Source of the DNA: Larix sibirica
Taxonomy: Eukaryota > Streptophyta > Pinopsida > Pinales > Pinaceae
DNA: 16,630 nt
Direction of reading: 5' to 3'
Assembly (NCBI GenBank): GCA_004151065.3
Contig: NWUY0300088393.1
Coordinates: 1-16,630 of the forward strand
Shown: piece after piece, positions 7,001 to 15,140 of the stretch
Numbering within the stretch: the stretch's first letter is position 1
Layout: each line of letters starts with the position of its first letter
The notes under the pieces: generated by a model
What the model was told of the DNA's origin: nothing
Database searches by the model: none
What the model saw: the letters and a program-made list of their open reading frames with translations, nothing else
Translations under genes and position numbers: made by a program

Positions 7001-7011
7001 TGGTATCAGAG
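7001..7011 (+). promoter_or_regulatory. primer binding site, initiator tRNA-Met
   Basis: TGGTATCAGAG, two bases after the 5' LTR, is complementary to the 3' end of plant initiator tRNA-Met (ending ...CUCUGAUACCA), the usual copia primer for minus-strand DNA synthesis. Complementarity stops after 11 bases. Confidence 0.95.
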
Positions 7012-7075
7012 TGGGCTCCTTCTATCAAGTTTGACTAACTTGAAGGAGTTTCTCAAAGAACACACTCTAGAATGG

Positions 7076-7752
7076 GTGGAGTCAAGTTCAAACTTCAGAG
7101 ATGTTCCCAAGTTTGATGGAACAAATTATGTGTTCTGGAGCAAACGGATGTCTGCCTATCTAATGTCTCTTGGATTCGATATCTGGACAAGCATGCTTGA
7201 TGGATATACTGCTCCTAAAGATCGGCGGCCCTCTACCTCAGATGAAATAGAAGTTTGTCAAAATAATGCAACTGCAACAAATGCAATTCTTGCAGGCCTG
7301 AATGAATCAGAGTTTTACAAAGTAATGAACTATTCAACTGCCAAGCAAATATGGGATAAATTGGCAACAGTGTATCATGGAGACTCCAAAGTTCAAAAAG
7401 ACAAGATACAGAATTTCAAAGGTCAATTTGAAGGACTGAGGATGCAGGAGGAAGAAAACATTGCTGCATACCTCCAAAGGGTGGAAGAAATTGTTAATAC
7501 AATGAGAGGTCTTGGAGAAACTATTGAAGAGACTTCTGTGGTTCAAAAGGTTTTAAGATACATTCCTGCCAGATTCAATCCTAAGGTGTCAGCTATCGAA
7601 GACAGTCAGTTTGGACAACTTAAAAGCTAAGCGAATTACATGGGATTCTAGTTGCCTATGAAATGAGAATAGAATACCCTAAGCAAAAGGAAGCATCCTT
7701 CAAGGCGACTAAAGAAAAACATCAGAACAATGTAGACCAGGATACGTGTTAA
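7076..7752 (+). pseudogene. gag: copia Gag N-terminal (capsid-like, UBN2-type) region, broken
   Basis: The first open frame (through 7630) begins with PKFDGTNYVFWSKRMSAYL, typical of plant copia Gag, and continues through AKQIWDKLATVYHGDSKV, ENIAAYLQRVEEIVNTMRGL and VVQKVLRYIPARF, all landmarks of the UBN2/retrotran_gag family. Gag would form the virus-like particle around the RNA. The frame is open upstream to 6983, but that ATG is inside the LTR end and overlaps the PBS region, so it is not credible. A GTG at 7076 sits where the start would be expected, implying a lost ATG. A frameshift near 7620-7632 moves the expected ELHGILVAYEMRI segment into another frame, which stops at 7750. Confidence 0.85.
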
Positions 7753-7762
7753 ATAGACGTAG

Positions 7763-8428
7763 ATGTTTCAACTTTCAGATGAAGAGTTGGCTCACTTTGT
7801 CAACAAACTTCCAAGAGGAACAGGAAGATACAAAGGGAAGCTACCATTAAAGTGTTTCAATTGTAGAAAAATAGGACACTTTGATGCAAAATGCCCTTTG
7901 AAGAAGAACAAGCCAAATTCAAGAAGAAATCCCTCAGAAAGGAAGCCTGCCTATAAACAGACTTTCTTCTCTAAGGTTGAAGATGGAGTTTCAGATTTTG
8001 AAGAAGATAATGAAACCGCTGTTGATGGCAGAAATGAAATCTTGTTTCTGGCCAAGGAAGATCAGCATAACAATGAATCATACAAAGAAAATGATGAAGG
8101 AGATAGAGATCTTGAAGCAGAACTTGTGGCTGCCCTAGATGAGATAGAAAATCTGAGGAACATAAATGAAAAACAAGAAAAAGAACATCTGACAGCTAGA
8201 AATCAGCTAGGAAGACAAATGAGGGCAGATCTTCTAAAGAAGGAAGCTCAGATCAATTCTCTTCAAGAGGAGCCCAGGAAGAAAAGTATTTTAAATCGAA
8301 AATTCGAGAAACATTCTATTGATTTGGACAATATGCTTCACCAACAAAGAGATGTAAATGACAAAAGTGGAATAGGATTCACACCCAACATAAAGTATCA
8401 TGAAGCAGAATGCTCTCTAAATCGGTAA
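7763..8428 (+). pseudogene. gag: copia Gag nucleocapsid: zinc knuckle 1 and coiled coil
   Basis: The frame contains a perfect CX2CX4HX4C zinc knuckle, CFNCRKIGHFDAKC (residues about 30-43), which binds RNA in Gag. A Lys/Arg-rich stretch follows, then an acidic region, then a long charged heptad-like region (DLEAELVAALDEIENLRNIN onward) that should form a coiled coil. Near the end, LDNMLHQQRD and SGIGFTPNIK resemble the conserved LD-x2-L-x2-Q and G-[IL]-G-[FY]-x-P segments of SIRE-type Gag. It ends at an in-frame TAA (8426-8428); the same frame stays open afterwards, so this is a point nonsense change. Confidence 0.85.
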
Positions 8429-8736
8429 GTCAAACTCTTAAAAGAAGTCATGGCAGAACATAGATCTAATCTTAATAAAATTCATGAGCCATTAAATGAA
8501 GCTCAGAGATTGCTGACCTTAAGGGAGAAAGAATGTGAGAGGTTAGAAAGAGAGGTTTTCAATCTGAGAAAGGAAGAAAGACCTCCCAGCCATGAAAGCC
8601 GATTTGTAAATCGTACAAGACAAAGGGAGACTATGGGAATTCCAAATCCAAGGAATGTGGTGAAGAGGAATCTGATAAGCCTTCTTTCAACAGTTCTGCT
8701 GCGACAAGAAGACCATCATTTATCAGGTATCAAAAT
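8429..8736 (+). pseudogene. gag: copia Gag coiled-coil continuation
   Basis: This continues the previous frame after the TAA. LNKIHEPLNEAQRLLTLREK and ECERLEREVFNLRKEE form a second highly charged, heptad-like helical stretch. After about 8640 the frame loses sense, while a different frame (NSSAATRRPSF...) becomes coding-like and leads into the second zinc knuckle, so a frameshift lies between. A long coiled coil between two zinc knuckles is an enlarged Gag compared with small copia Gags. Confidence 0.75.
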
Positions 8737-9141
8737 GTGTTTCTTGAAAACTGTTATAATTGCTATAATTTTGGTCATAAAGTGGTCGAGTGCAGGGCTC
8801 CTTTGAGAAGGAATTTCCTTAGAAATGAAAGGAAGGAACATCTTCCTGGCAGATTTGAGCATCAGACCAAGAATTCTCTCTGCTGTCCAATGAGGAAGAG
8901 TAATAACTTTGGTCATTCAGCAGAAAATTGTAGATTAAGACAAGTCATCCAAGAAGAAGAAAAGGCAGGTGATATCTGTGGAATAGCCTTATATGCTCAA
9001 AAGGAAGAGGACAAATGGTATATTGACAACGGATGTTCCAAACATATGACTGGTGACAAAGAAAAATTTCTGACTCTAAAAAGGGAAAAAGGAGGTGATG
9101 TGGCTTTTTGTGATGATGGTACTGCAAAAATTCTAGGCAAG
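8737..9141 (+). pseudogene. pol: copia zinc knuckles 2-3 and aspartic protease
   Basis: A second perfect CX2CX4HX4C knuckle, CYNCYNFGHKVVEC, is followed about 40 residues later by a third whose second half survives (NNFGHSAENC) but whose first two Cys are displaced. Then comes the copia protease start, WYIDNGCSKHMTGDKEKF. The family's active site is D-[ST]-G; here it is DNG, with AAC in place of a Ser codon (AGC needs one G-to-A change), so the enzyme should be inactive. Protease would cut the Gag-Pol polyprotein. The frame goes wrong near 9140; downstream Pol lies in another frame. Confidence 0.85.
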
Positions 9142-9575
9142 GAACTGTGGCACTCAAAGGAAATGCTAAAGCTCAAAATGTATTGTATGTTGATGGCCTA
9201 AAGCATGATTTGCCAAGTGTAGAACAGATGTGTGATGCTGATCACAATGTTACATTTTCTGCACATCATTGTGAAATTAGAAGAAATGGTTCCAAGAGAG
9301 TAATTGGAAGAGGAATTCGATCTCCTGGGAACGTATATATCTTGGACGAAATTGAAGGAGAGAAATGCTACATCAATCAGAATAATAACAGTTGGCTCTG
9401 GCACAAAAGGCTGGCACATCTGAACTTTGACAATTTGGTAAAAATCAGCAGGACTGAAGCTGTAAGAGGAATGCCAAAACTTTCCAAGCCTGCAGACAGA
9501 TTGTCTGGATCATGTATACATGGGAAGCAAGCTAGGGCTAGTTATAAGCCAAAGAATCATCAATCTACTTCATAA
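9142..9575 (+). pseudogene. pol: copia protease end and integrase HHCC (GAG-pre-integrase)
   Basis: The frame carries VALKGNAKAQNVLYVDGLKH and NVTFSAHHCEI (protease to pre-integrase linker). The integrase zinc-binding domain follows: WHKRLAHLNFDNLVKIS supplies H-x4-H, and SGSCIHGKQAR holds the C-x2-C part. The first Cys there is Ser (TCT for TGT), so zinc binding is probably lost. The frame ends at an in-frame TAA (9573-9575) immediately before the integrase core, which continues in the same frame. Confidence 0.85.
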
Positions 9576-9918
9576 CCCCTGGAGTTAGTGCATACTGATC
9601 TATGTGGACCAGCAACAGTTCAAACTCTTCAAGGTGAAAGGTATTTTATGTTGTTTATTGATGACCATACTAGAATGATTTGGGTAACGTTTCTCAAAAC
9701 TAAGTCTGAAGCCTTTGAGAGGTTCAAACTCTTTACGGCTAAAGTGGAAAATGAAAGTGGTCACAGGATCAAATGTCCAGATTAGATAATGGTGGGGAAT
9801 TCACTTTAACTGAATTCAAAAACTTCTGTGAAGAACATGGCATCAAAAGACAATACTGTACAGCTAATACTCCTCAGCAGAATGGCATTACGGAGAGGAA
9901 AAATAGAACAGTTCAGTT
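9576..9918 (+). pseudogene. pol: copia integrase catalytic core (DD35E)
   Basis: HTDLCGP holds the first catalytic Asp, followed by RYFMLFIDDHTRMIWVTFLK. A frameshift near 9780 moves the rest into another frame: RLDNGGEF has the second Asp and NGITERKNRT the Glu. Exactly 35 residues separate that Asp and Glu, so the DD35E triad of rve-type integrases is present but split between frames. Integrase would insert the cDNA, making the 5-bp duplication seen at this element's ends. Another shift follows at about 9918, just after NRTVQ. Confidence 0.9.
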
Positions 9919-10602
9919 CAAGAAGCAGCAAGGACTATGTTACTGGAAGCAAAAGTGGCCGAAACATTCTGGAGATAAGCAGCAGGAGCAGATGTGTACA
10001 TCATCAATAGAGCGCAATTGAGAATGAACAGCAACGAGACTCCATATGAATTGTGGACAGGTAGATCAACCTCAGTAAGACACTTCAAAATCTTTGGAAG
10101 CAAGTGTTAACTAAAAATAAATGATGAACATCTGGGAAAATTTCATACTAGGACTGATGAGGGAATATTTTTGGGATACTCAACTGAAAGGAGAGCATAC
10201 AAACGCTATAACAAACGATTAAAAAGAACTGTCGAAAGTATGGATGTAAAGGTAGATGAGGAATTGCCACAAACATTACCAAGTAATGATGAAGAAGAAA
10301 TAGATGGTGAATCATCTGATGAGGAGCAAGATGGAAATGAAGAAGCAGTAAAGCAAGAGGAACAAGAAGAACAAGCTCCTCCTTCAGCCTGTAGAAACTC
10401 ACGAGCTCATAAACCATCACCCAAATCGGTAAGAAGAAACCATTCGGAAGACTTCATCATTGGAAACATAGAAGATGGAATTAGATTAAGACAAACTCCA
10501 AGGAGAGATGTAGCATTGCTATCAAATATTGAGCCAAGAAACTTCAATGAAGCCAACGAAGATAAAAATTGGAACAAGGCAATGCAGGAAGAGCTTGGAT
10601 AG
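9919..10602 (+). pseudogene. pol: copia integrase C-terminal region and linker
   Basis: From about 9919 the frame reads EAARTMLLEAKVAETFW, a stop (9976), VYIINRAQLRMNSNETPYEL, HFKIFGSKC, a stop (10108), then GKFHTRTDEGIFLGYSTERR with the D-E-G-[IV]-F-L-G-Y signature of copia integrases. An acidic low-complexity linker and NFNEANEDKNWNKAMQEEL, the usual lead-in to copia RT, follow. The frame closes at a TAG (10600-10602) inside the lead-in and continues in the same frame into RT. The first two stops are TAA; the TAG could come from CAG by one C-to-T change. Confidence 0.85.
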
Positions 10603-11287
10603 ATTGAAAAAGGTGGAACCTGGGAACTAGTTCCACAACCTAAGGATAAGAATGTGATAGGCACAAAATGGATCTTCAGGAACAAACTCAATGAAGGAGG
10701 AGAAATAATCAGAAATAAAGGAAGATTAGTATGCAAAGGTTTTGCACAGGTTGAAGGAGTTGACTTTCATGAAACTTTTGCTCATGTTGCTCGGATGGAG
10801 GCAATTAGAATGTTTCTCGCATACTCGTGCTTTAAGAATTTCAAGGTATATCAGATGGATGTAAAGTCTGCCTTCTTAAATGGTGAACTAAATGAAGAAG
10901 TCTACACTGAACAACCTAAAGGTTTTGAGCTGCCTGCAAAAGAGGACTATGTTTGGAAACTGAAAAAGGCCCTTTATGGGCTCAAGCAAGCCCCAAGGGC
11001 ATGGTATGCTCGGTTAGACACGTACCTTTCTCAGCAAGGATTCAAAAGAGGTAATGCAAACAGCAATATCAATTTCAAAATAGTAAAAGATGGACTTCTA
11101 ATTACAGTTGTCTATGTTGATGATATTATTTTTGGTTGTAATAATGATAAATTAAGTCATGAGTTTGCTGATGTAATGGCACGGGAATTTGAGATGTCTA
11201 ACGATTGGGGAATTATCATTTTTTCTTGGACTACAGATTTCCCAAACACCAAAAGGGATTTTTATATCTCAGTCTAAGTATCTAAAG
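10603..11287 (+). pseudogene. pol: copia reverse transcriptase (RVT_2)
   Basis: The frame begins EKGGTWELVPQPKDKNVIGT and proceeds through KWIFRNKLNEGG, RLVCKGFAQVEGVDFHETFA, VYQMDVKSAFLNGEL (first catalytic Asp), YGLKQAPRAWY and LLITVVYVDDIIFGC, whose YVDD is the polymerase active site. This is one of the best-preserved parts of the element. An extra base near 11201 puts about 85 bp out of frame; a compensating loss near 11284 restores it, so the open frame ends at 11277 and resumes at about 11288. RT would copy the genomic RNA into cDNA inside the particle. In this position after integrase it is diagnostic of Ty1/copia. Confidence 0.95.
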
Positions 11288-12036
11288 AAATGCTCAAGAG
11301 GTTTGGGATGGCAGAATGTGCTCCTGTAAGTATACCTATGACAAGCAGTTGCAAGCTCAGCAAAGATGATGAGTCTCCACAAGTTGATGTCACGCTTTAT
11401 AGGTCAATGATTGGCAGCCTGTTGTATTTGACAGCCTCAAGGCCTGACATCATGCAAGCTGTTGGAATGGTGGCCAGATTTCAATCTTGTCCAAAGGAAA
11501 CACATGTGACAGCAGTCAAAATAATTTTTAGGTATTTCAAAGGTATCTATGAGTTTGGACTTTGGTATCCCAAGAACCAAAAGTCTGACCTCACAGCTTA
11601 TACTGATGCAGACTGGGCAGGCAGCCTAAATGATCGAAAAAGTACCCACGGCAATGCATTCTTCTTAGGCAATTGCTTGGTAGCATGGTCAAGCAGAAAG
11701 CAGTCCTCCATATCGTTATCTACTGCTGAGGCAGAATATATAGCAGCAGCTGAGTGTTTCACTTAGATTTTGTGGATGAAGCAGTCTTTGAAAGAAGTCC
11801 AAGTTGAATACAGTAAGCCTATACCAACCTACTGTGACAATACTAGTGCCATAAGCATATCAAAGAATCCTGTTATGCACTTAAAGACTAAGCATATACC
11901 TATCAAGTACCACTTTCTTCGAGAGCAAGTTAGTGAACACAAGGAACAGATATCTGACATTTTTACCAAACCCTTGCCTAAGGATGCTTTTGAATATATT
12001 AGGCAGAAGCTGGGAGTTATCTCCCTTCTCAATTGA
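11288..12036 (+). pseudogene. pol: copia RT thumb and RNase H, C-terminal end of Pol
   Basis: The frame reads MLKRFGMAECAPVSIPM, YRSMIGSLLYLTASRPDIM, then RNase H: AYTDADWAG (Asp), SLSTAEAEYIAA (Glu), YCDNTSAI (Asp), and HLKTKHIPIKYHFLREQV. One in-frame TAG (11764-11766) falls between AAAECFT and ILWMKQ, at a place where Gln is usual, compatible with CAG to TAG. After LREQV the usual segment before the (A/S)DIFTKPL motif is about ten residues short, an in-frame deletion near 11937. The protein ends with KLGVISLLN and TGA. RNase H would remove RNA from the RNA-DNA hybrid. Confidence 0.95.
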
Positions 12037-12308
12037 ATGTCACATTCACATCTATTGGTGACGGGTGCCATATGAGTTGGGCACCCAAAGCAGCTACAGG
12101 ATCAGCTCTAGCCTTGGCTGAGATCATGGTAGGGAATTCACAGGCTGTAAATACAAGGAGCAGACCCATGGGGGAAGAAGAAACATGCCAAAAGTCTGTT
12201 ATGACCAAGTCCACAGGGGCAGACAAATGGGACAGCAACCACTAAAAAATCAGATATTGACTGATAATAGTGGATTCTTCAAACGTCTCTAATCAGCAAC
12301 AGCCCTGT
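12037..12308. other. 3' untranslated interior of complete copia
   Basis: Non-coding sequence between Pol and the PPT block, with no envelope-like frame. It contains one perfect hairpin, GGGTGCC/GGCACCC at 12063-12069 and 12080-12086 with a 10-nt loop. Confidence 0.7.
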
Positions 12309-12449
12309 CATTGATGTCAAAGGGGGCAGAATTAGAGCAAGTAAAACAATTTTGCTAGCAGCCAAGTTTCCAATATCAAACTGAACAGTATGGCAGGGGG
12401 GGCTTCTTATGAGGGGGAGCCTGTTTTACTTTTGGTGTTGACATCAATG
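12309..12449 (+). repeat. PPT-proximal nested inverted repeats (complete copia)
   Basis: Outer arms CATTGATGTCAA (12309-12320) and TTGACATCAATG (12438-12449) are perfectly complementary over 12 bp. Inner arms AAGTAAAACA (12339-12348) and TGTTTTACTT (12422-12431) are perfect over 10 bp. A second PPT-like run, AAAGGGGGCAGA, follows the left outer arm, and two more G-rich runs lie in the loop. The layout matches 2346-2519 in the older element although the sequences between differ. A third copy of the arm lies inside the LTR at 12483-12494. Confidence 0.8.
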
Positions 12450-12451
12450 CC

Positions 12452-12461
12452 AAAGGGGGGA
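12452..12461 (+). promoter_or_regulatory. polypurine tract of complete copia
   Basis: AAAGGGGGGA ends three bases before the 3' LTR start TGTTGG. It would prime plus-strand DNA synthesis. Confidence 0.9.
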
Positions 12462-13332
12462 TATTGTTGGCATTCATGTTGTCATTGATGTCAACCAAGG
12501 TCTAAGTCTGATATGTTTATCAGGATTGAAGGGTGTATTGAAGGGCTCTCTATGATGGTGATCTCGTGTCATCAATGCCAGTTTGAAGAAGTATATTATA
12601 CAGGGTCTAAGTATCCCAGTCTTCATGAAACAGGCCATAATTGTTTGGTTGATGACTGTATCAGAGATTGTCACAGTCTAAAGCTAGATATAAGAAGACC
12701 AGACAGTGGAAGAAAGGAAGAGGCCAAAGGTGCAGTGACTGCTACAATCCAAAATCTGACATCAAGAGTGCAGACGGAGGTCATGTTTTGTGAATGTTTT
12801 TTATCAATTTTGGCATATAACTGAATAGTATTATGGTTGAGCATTGAAAGAATAGTCAAGAAGGATCGTGCTATTAGCCCTGATGGTGATCAAATATGTC
12901 AGTCCTCATCTGGAAATGTTGAAGCAGCCTGTCCAAGCCTTAACACGGTGAACTGAGCCCTAATATCAGTCATAAAAACAGTGTTTAGACTCAGCAGGTC
13001 CAAAGCTTAGAGAAACCCTAGTCAGAGCAATCTCAAAAAAAAGGGGGGGGCATTTGGAAAGTAATTTTTATATGATCTCAGTTTAACTTTTCCTAGGGTT
13101 TCAAGTCCTCATAATATGGAAGACCTTGGGCGGGTGCAAAAGCCCTAGCAAATACATCCGTTAGGCATAGGGTCTTAAGCCCTTAAAGTATGGAAGAGTA
13201 ACCCACACGTCAAGTTTTGAAGCCCTAGTGAACTTACACGTCAAAGCATGGAAGGAATTTTAATTTTAAATTTAAAATCATGTTAAATATGGTGAGTCAG
13301 CCCAGTCAATTAATTGATAAAAATATAGGTCA

Positions 13333-13340
13333 AGTCGGCC
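13333..13340 (+). promoter_or_regulatory. GTCGGCC (DRE-like) motif, 3' LTR
   Basis: AGTCGGCC ends 20 bp before the TATA box, the same place as the third motif of the older LTR (24 bp). The upstream sister site at 13295-13302 has decayed to AGTCAGCC. Confidence 0.45.
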
Positions 13341-13360
13341 GAATAATTGGAGATTTGCCA

Positions 13361-13368
13361 TATAAATA
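13361..13368 (+). promoter_or_regulatory. TATA box of 3' LTR
   Basis: TATAAATA, conserved with 6235-6242. It could drive outward transcription toward the L1 remains. Confidence 0.6.
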
Positions 13369-13618
13369 AGGCGTGCATGAGGACACTGCTTGGTAATGCA
13401 CTTTGATGTAGTGCTCTGAGGCTGGAACAAGGTGTCTGTGCATGAGGACGAAGATTTTGACAGTAGGCTGAGGCAGAAAGTCCAAGGTTGAAAATCAGGT
13501 GACTCTCACAATTCAAGTCTGCTCTCAGGTGTGACCAGTTTTGGAGGAAGTGATTTCAAGCTTAAATTGCTTGAAGGCTATCACAAGTAAACAATTGTTC
13601 CAGGTTATTCAAGTTAAT

Positions 13619-13888
13619 TTCAGGTGTACCTGAGGTATGTATAAGCATACATATTGAGGTAATTTGTGTGACAGTTCCAGGACTGAGTAAAGGAGTCTGT
13701 GTAACCAGCAGCTAAAGACTGTAATGGTACTTATGTTTTTATGGGTGGTAGGATGGAGCTAGGGAAGATTTAAAAGTATTTTATAGGCAGTAGCCTGTCA
13801 CTGGGGTGTTGTTGCACCCATTCAGTTGCAGCTGACTAAAACAGAGGTTGTAGCCTCAACAGGTGTTGAAGCACCTACATTGAATGTA
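13619..13888 (+). repeat. hairpin row, 3' LTR, with one extra unit
   Basis: This matches the 5' LTR row: 13620-13633 (TCAG, GTGTAC), 13635-13650 (GTATG, TATAAG), 13672-13685 (CAGT, TCCAGG), 13783-13798 (ATAGG, CAGTAG; a C-to-T change keeps a G-T pair), 13804-13819 (GGGTG, TTGTTG), 13822-13835 (TCAG, TTGCAG), 13861-13876 (AGGTG, TTGAAG), and TACAT/ATGTA at 13876-13888. An additional hairpin, GAGG with loop TTGTAG, lies at 13844-13857. Substitutions between the two LTRs fall mostly in loops or keep pairing. Confidence 0.75.
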
Positions 13889-14092
13889 AACTTATTCATA
13901 TACATATAATCAAAGCATTTCATAAACATCTGGTGTTCTATGCTCATAGATCTCTTGTTCATTATTTGGATTTGTGGTTCATTCTGCACTAATCTCTGTG
14001 GTTAAAGAATAAGACTGTTACTAATTGGAGAAAACCTAATTCTGTAATATTCAAGGTGCAGTCATTGAAACAGAAATTAAATAACAAGCCTG

Positions 14093-14122
14093 CAACACTG
14101 ATTCACCACCCTCTCTGTGTTG
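14093..14122 (+). repeat. LTR-end hairpin, 3' LTR copy
   Basis: Stem CAACAC (14093-14098) with GTGTTG (14117-14122) and an ATTCACC-containing loop; one outer pair of the 5' LTR version is lost. Confidence 0.65.
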
Positions 14123-14137
14123 TGGATGTGTTCTTCA

Positions 14138-14142
14138 TTAGT
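14138..14142. repeat. 5-bp target site duplication of complete copia, right
   Basis: TTAGT directly after the 3' LTR, identical to 5329-5333. Confidence 0.95.
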
Positions 14143-14175
14143 GAGGCCCCATACATTCCAAGAGACTATCTTCAT
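14138..14175 (-). pseudogene. start of L1-type LINE ORF2 (endonuclease), split by copia
   Basis: The minus strand from the ATG at 14175-14173 reads MKIVSWNVWGL, then T from the duplication. MKI-[LV]-SWNVRGL is the hallmark start of plant L1 ORF2, where the Asn belongs to the AP-endonuclease active site; here the usual Arg is Trp. The frame is cut by the copia element after 11 codons and continues in phase on the other side (5333 downward) into ELDILFLQE. This shows the LINE was there before the copia insertion. Confidence 0.9.
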
Positions 14176-14640
14176 TGGGAACCTTCAAGGAGAAAACCCA
14201 TCTCTTCAAGTTCCTGCCTTGCTAGGTCATTGAAGTGATTCAAAGAGTTCACATTTTGCACTTGGGGGGAGAAATAATCATTCAAACTTTTGTTCCTTGA
14301 TCTTTTTTGGGTATCATCAATCTTAGTTCATTGACAGGTATCTAGCTTTTGAAGGCGAAGACGTGGTCTGTAGAGTCGTAGACCCTACCCCCTCCTTCCC
14401 ACTAGGCAAAGAGTTGGGAGCTACTAGGAGAGTCTTTGGCCACCATGGAGCTAGCTTGCTTCATTTGTGCTAGACCAAAAGCAGGTTGTGGAGCTACACC
14501 TATTTCTTCAGACTGAATAACTGGTTGAGATTGATGGGTTTAAGGAGCCTTTAACAGCTCTAATCCATCCATCATTGTTTGCATTTGGCTAGGCCTACAA
14601 AACCTACCCAAACATACCAGAGGTTGGGGGTGCGGGAGAC
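14176..14640 (-). other. L1 region between ORF1 zinc knuckle and ORF2
   Basis: No clear reading frame. In plant L1 elements the C-terminal low-complexity part of ORF1 and a short spacer occupy this place on the way to ORF2, and I assume the same here. Confidence 0.5.
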
Positions 14641-15140
14641 TCAATTTTAGCTAACAAGGGGCAATCTTCTATTCTATGGTTGGGACATTGAGACATAAAT
14701 CATGTGTTGGGGAGATTGATGTATCAAACTAGTTGTCAAACAACATGACCTCCATTCATGATGTAAACAAATTCTTTCATATCTTTAGAGATATCAATCC
14801 TCAAACAAACTCTTTCCTAAGGGCATGGTTTGAAGAACTATGTCAATGCATAGCATATAACGCTACCAATTGGGGTTGGAATTCTCTCCAATAAATCCCA
14901 AAATTGCAAAGTAAGCACTAGGAATTCTAACCATGTCCAAGAATATAGCTTGGAGGCTTCATCACCTGAGAATTCTTGATGCCATTCAACGAAAAAAACC
15001 AAGGTGTTCCAACACATCCAAGGGCCACAAGATAACTCATCATGACAATACTTTTCCTCCTCAAAGAAAAATTGGAAAGAGCACTTAGTCGTGCTTCAGA
15101 TGGTTGTGTAGGTCCATCTACAAGGGCGCCAAGCCTATAT
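14641..15140 (-). pseudogene. L1-type LINE ORF1 (DUF4283 and CCHC knuckle), decayed
   Basis: The minus strand carries in order PSEARLSALSNFSLRRK (about 15110-15060), GPWMCWNTLVFFVEW (15026 to about 14982), WLEFLVLTLQFWDLLERIP (about 14932-14876), RVCLRIDISKDMKEFVYI (14811-14758), then YINLPN and a knuckle ending CPNHRIEDC (to 14661). This matches plant L1 ORF1 proteins: DUF4283 with GPW...W and W-[VL]-[RE]-[FL]-x-L-x-LQFW, then a CX2CX4HX4C knuckle. The first knuckle Cys codon is a stop (14702-14700) and the second is Ser, so His and the last Cys remain. There is at least one frameshift (between IPTPIG and RVCLRI) and several stops. ORF1 would bind the LINE RNA. Confidence 0.75.

Larger units (their letters stand above)
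5334..14137 (+). mobile_element. complete, inactive Ty1/copia LTR retrotransposon (8,804 bp)
   Basis: Two LTRs (TGTTGG...TTCTTCA), a 5-bp target duplication, tRNA-iMet PBS, gag, protease, integrase, RT, RNase H and PPT in copia order (integrase before RT). The long LTRs and a large gag with zinc knuckles around a coiled-coil segment recall the SIRE/Maximus lineage; that placement is inference from architecture. The frame is broken by shifts near 7620-7632, 7752-7763, 8640-8740, 9140, 9780, 9918, 11201 and 11284, and by in-frame stops at 7750, 8426, 9573, 9976, 10108, 10600 and 11764. LTRs differ by about 5% by eye, mostly transitions, so the insertion is not recent. It sits inside an L1 LINE of opposite orientation. 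Confidence 0.95.
12465..14137 (+). mobile_element. 3' LTR of complete copia (1,673 bp)
   Basis: Collinear with 5334-6998, starting TGTTGGCATTC and ending TTCTTCA before the TTAGT duplication. Differences from the 5' LTR include many transitions, the A8G8 tract, and a 16-nt extra hairpin unit at 13848-13863. It would supply the polyadenylation end of the RNA. Confidence 0.95.

Noticed and set aside
7001-7014. Fragment of a tRNA gene (ATCAGAGTGG resembles the 5' end of initiator tRNA-Met)
   Set aside because: The position two bases after the LTR and the TGGTATCAGAG match identify a primer binding site; the likeness follows from acceptor-stem complementarity.
12037-12245. Envelope-like or additional ORF after Pol
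   Set aside because: Only about 70 codons, no membrane segment or signal peptide, and too short for the envelope-like ORFs of some SIRE elements.
12513-12859. Open frames in the 3' LTR, with a near twin in the 5' LTR (5540-5728)
   Set aside because: The similarity is simply LTR duplication; substitutions show no coding pattern and no known domain is present.
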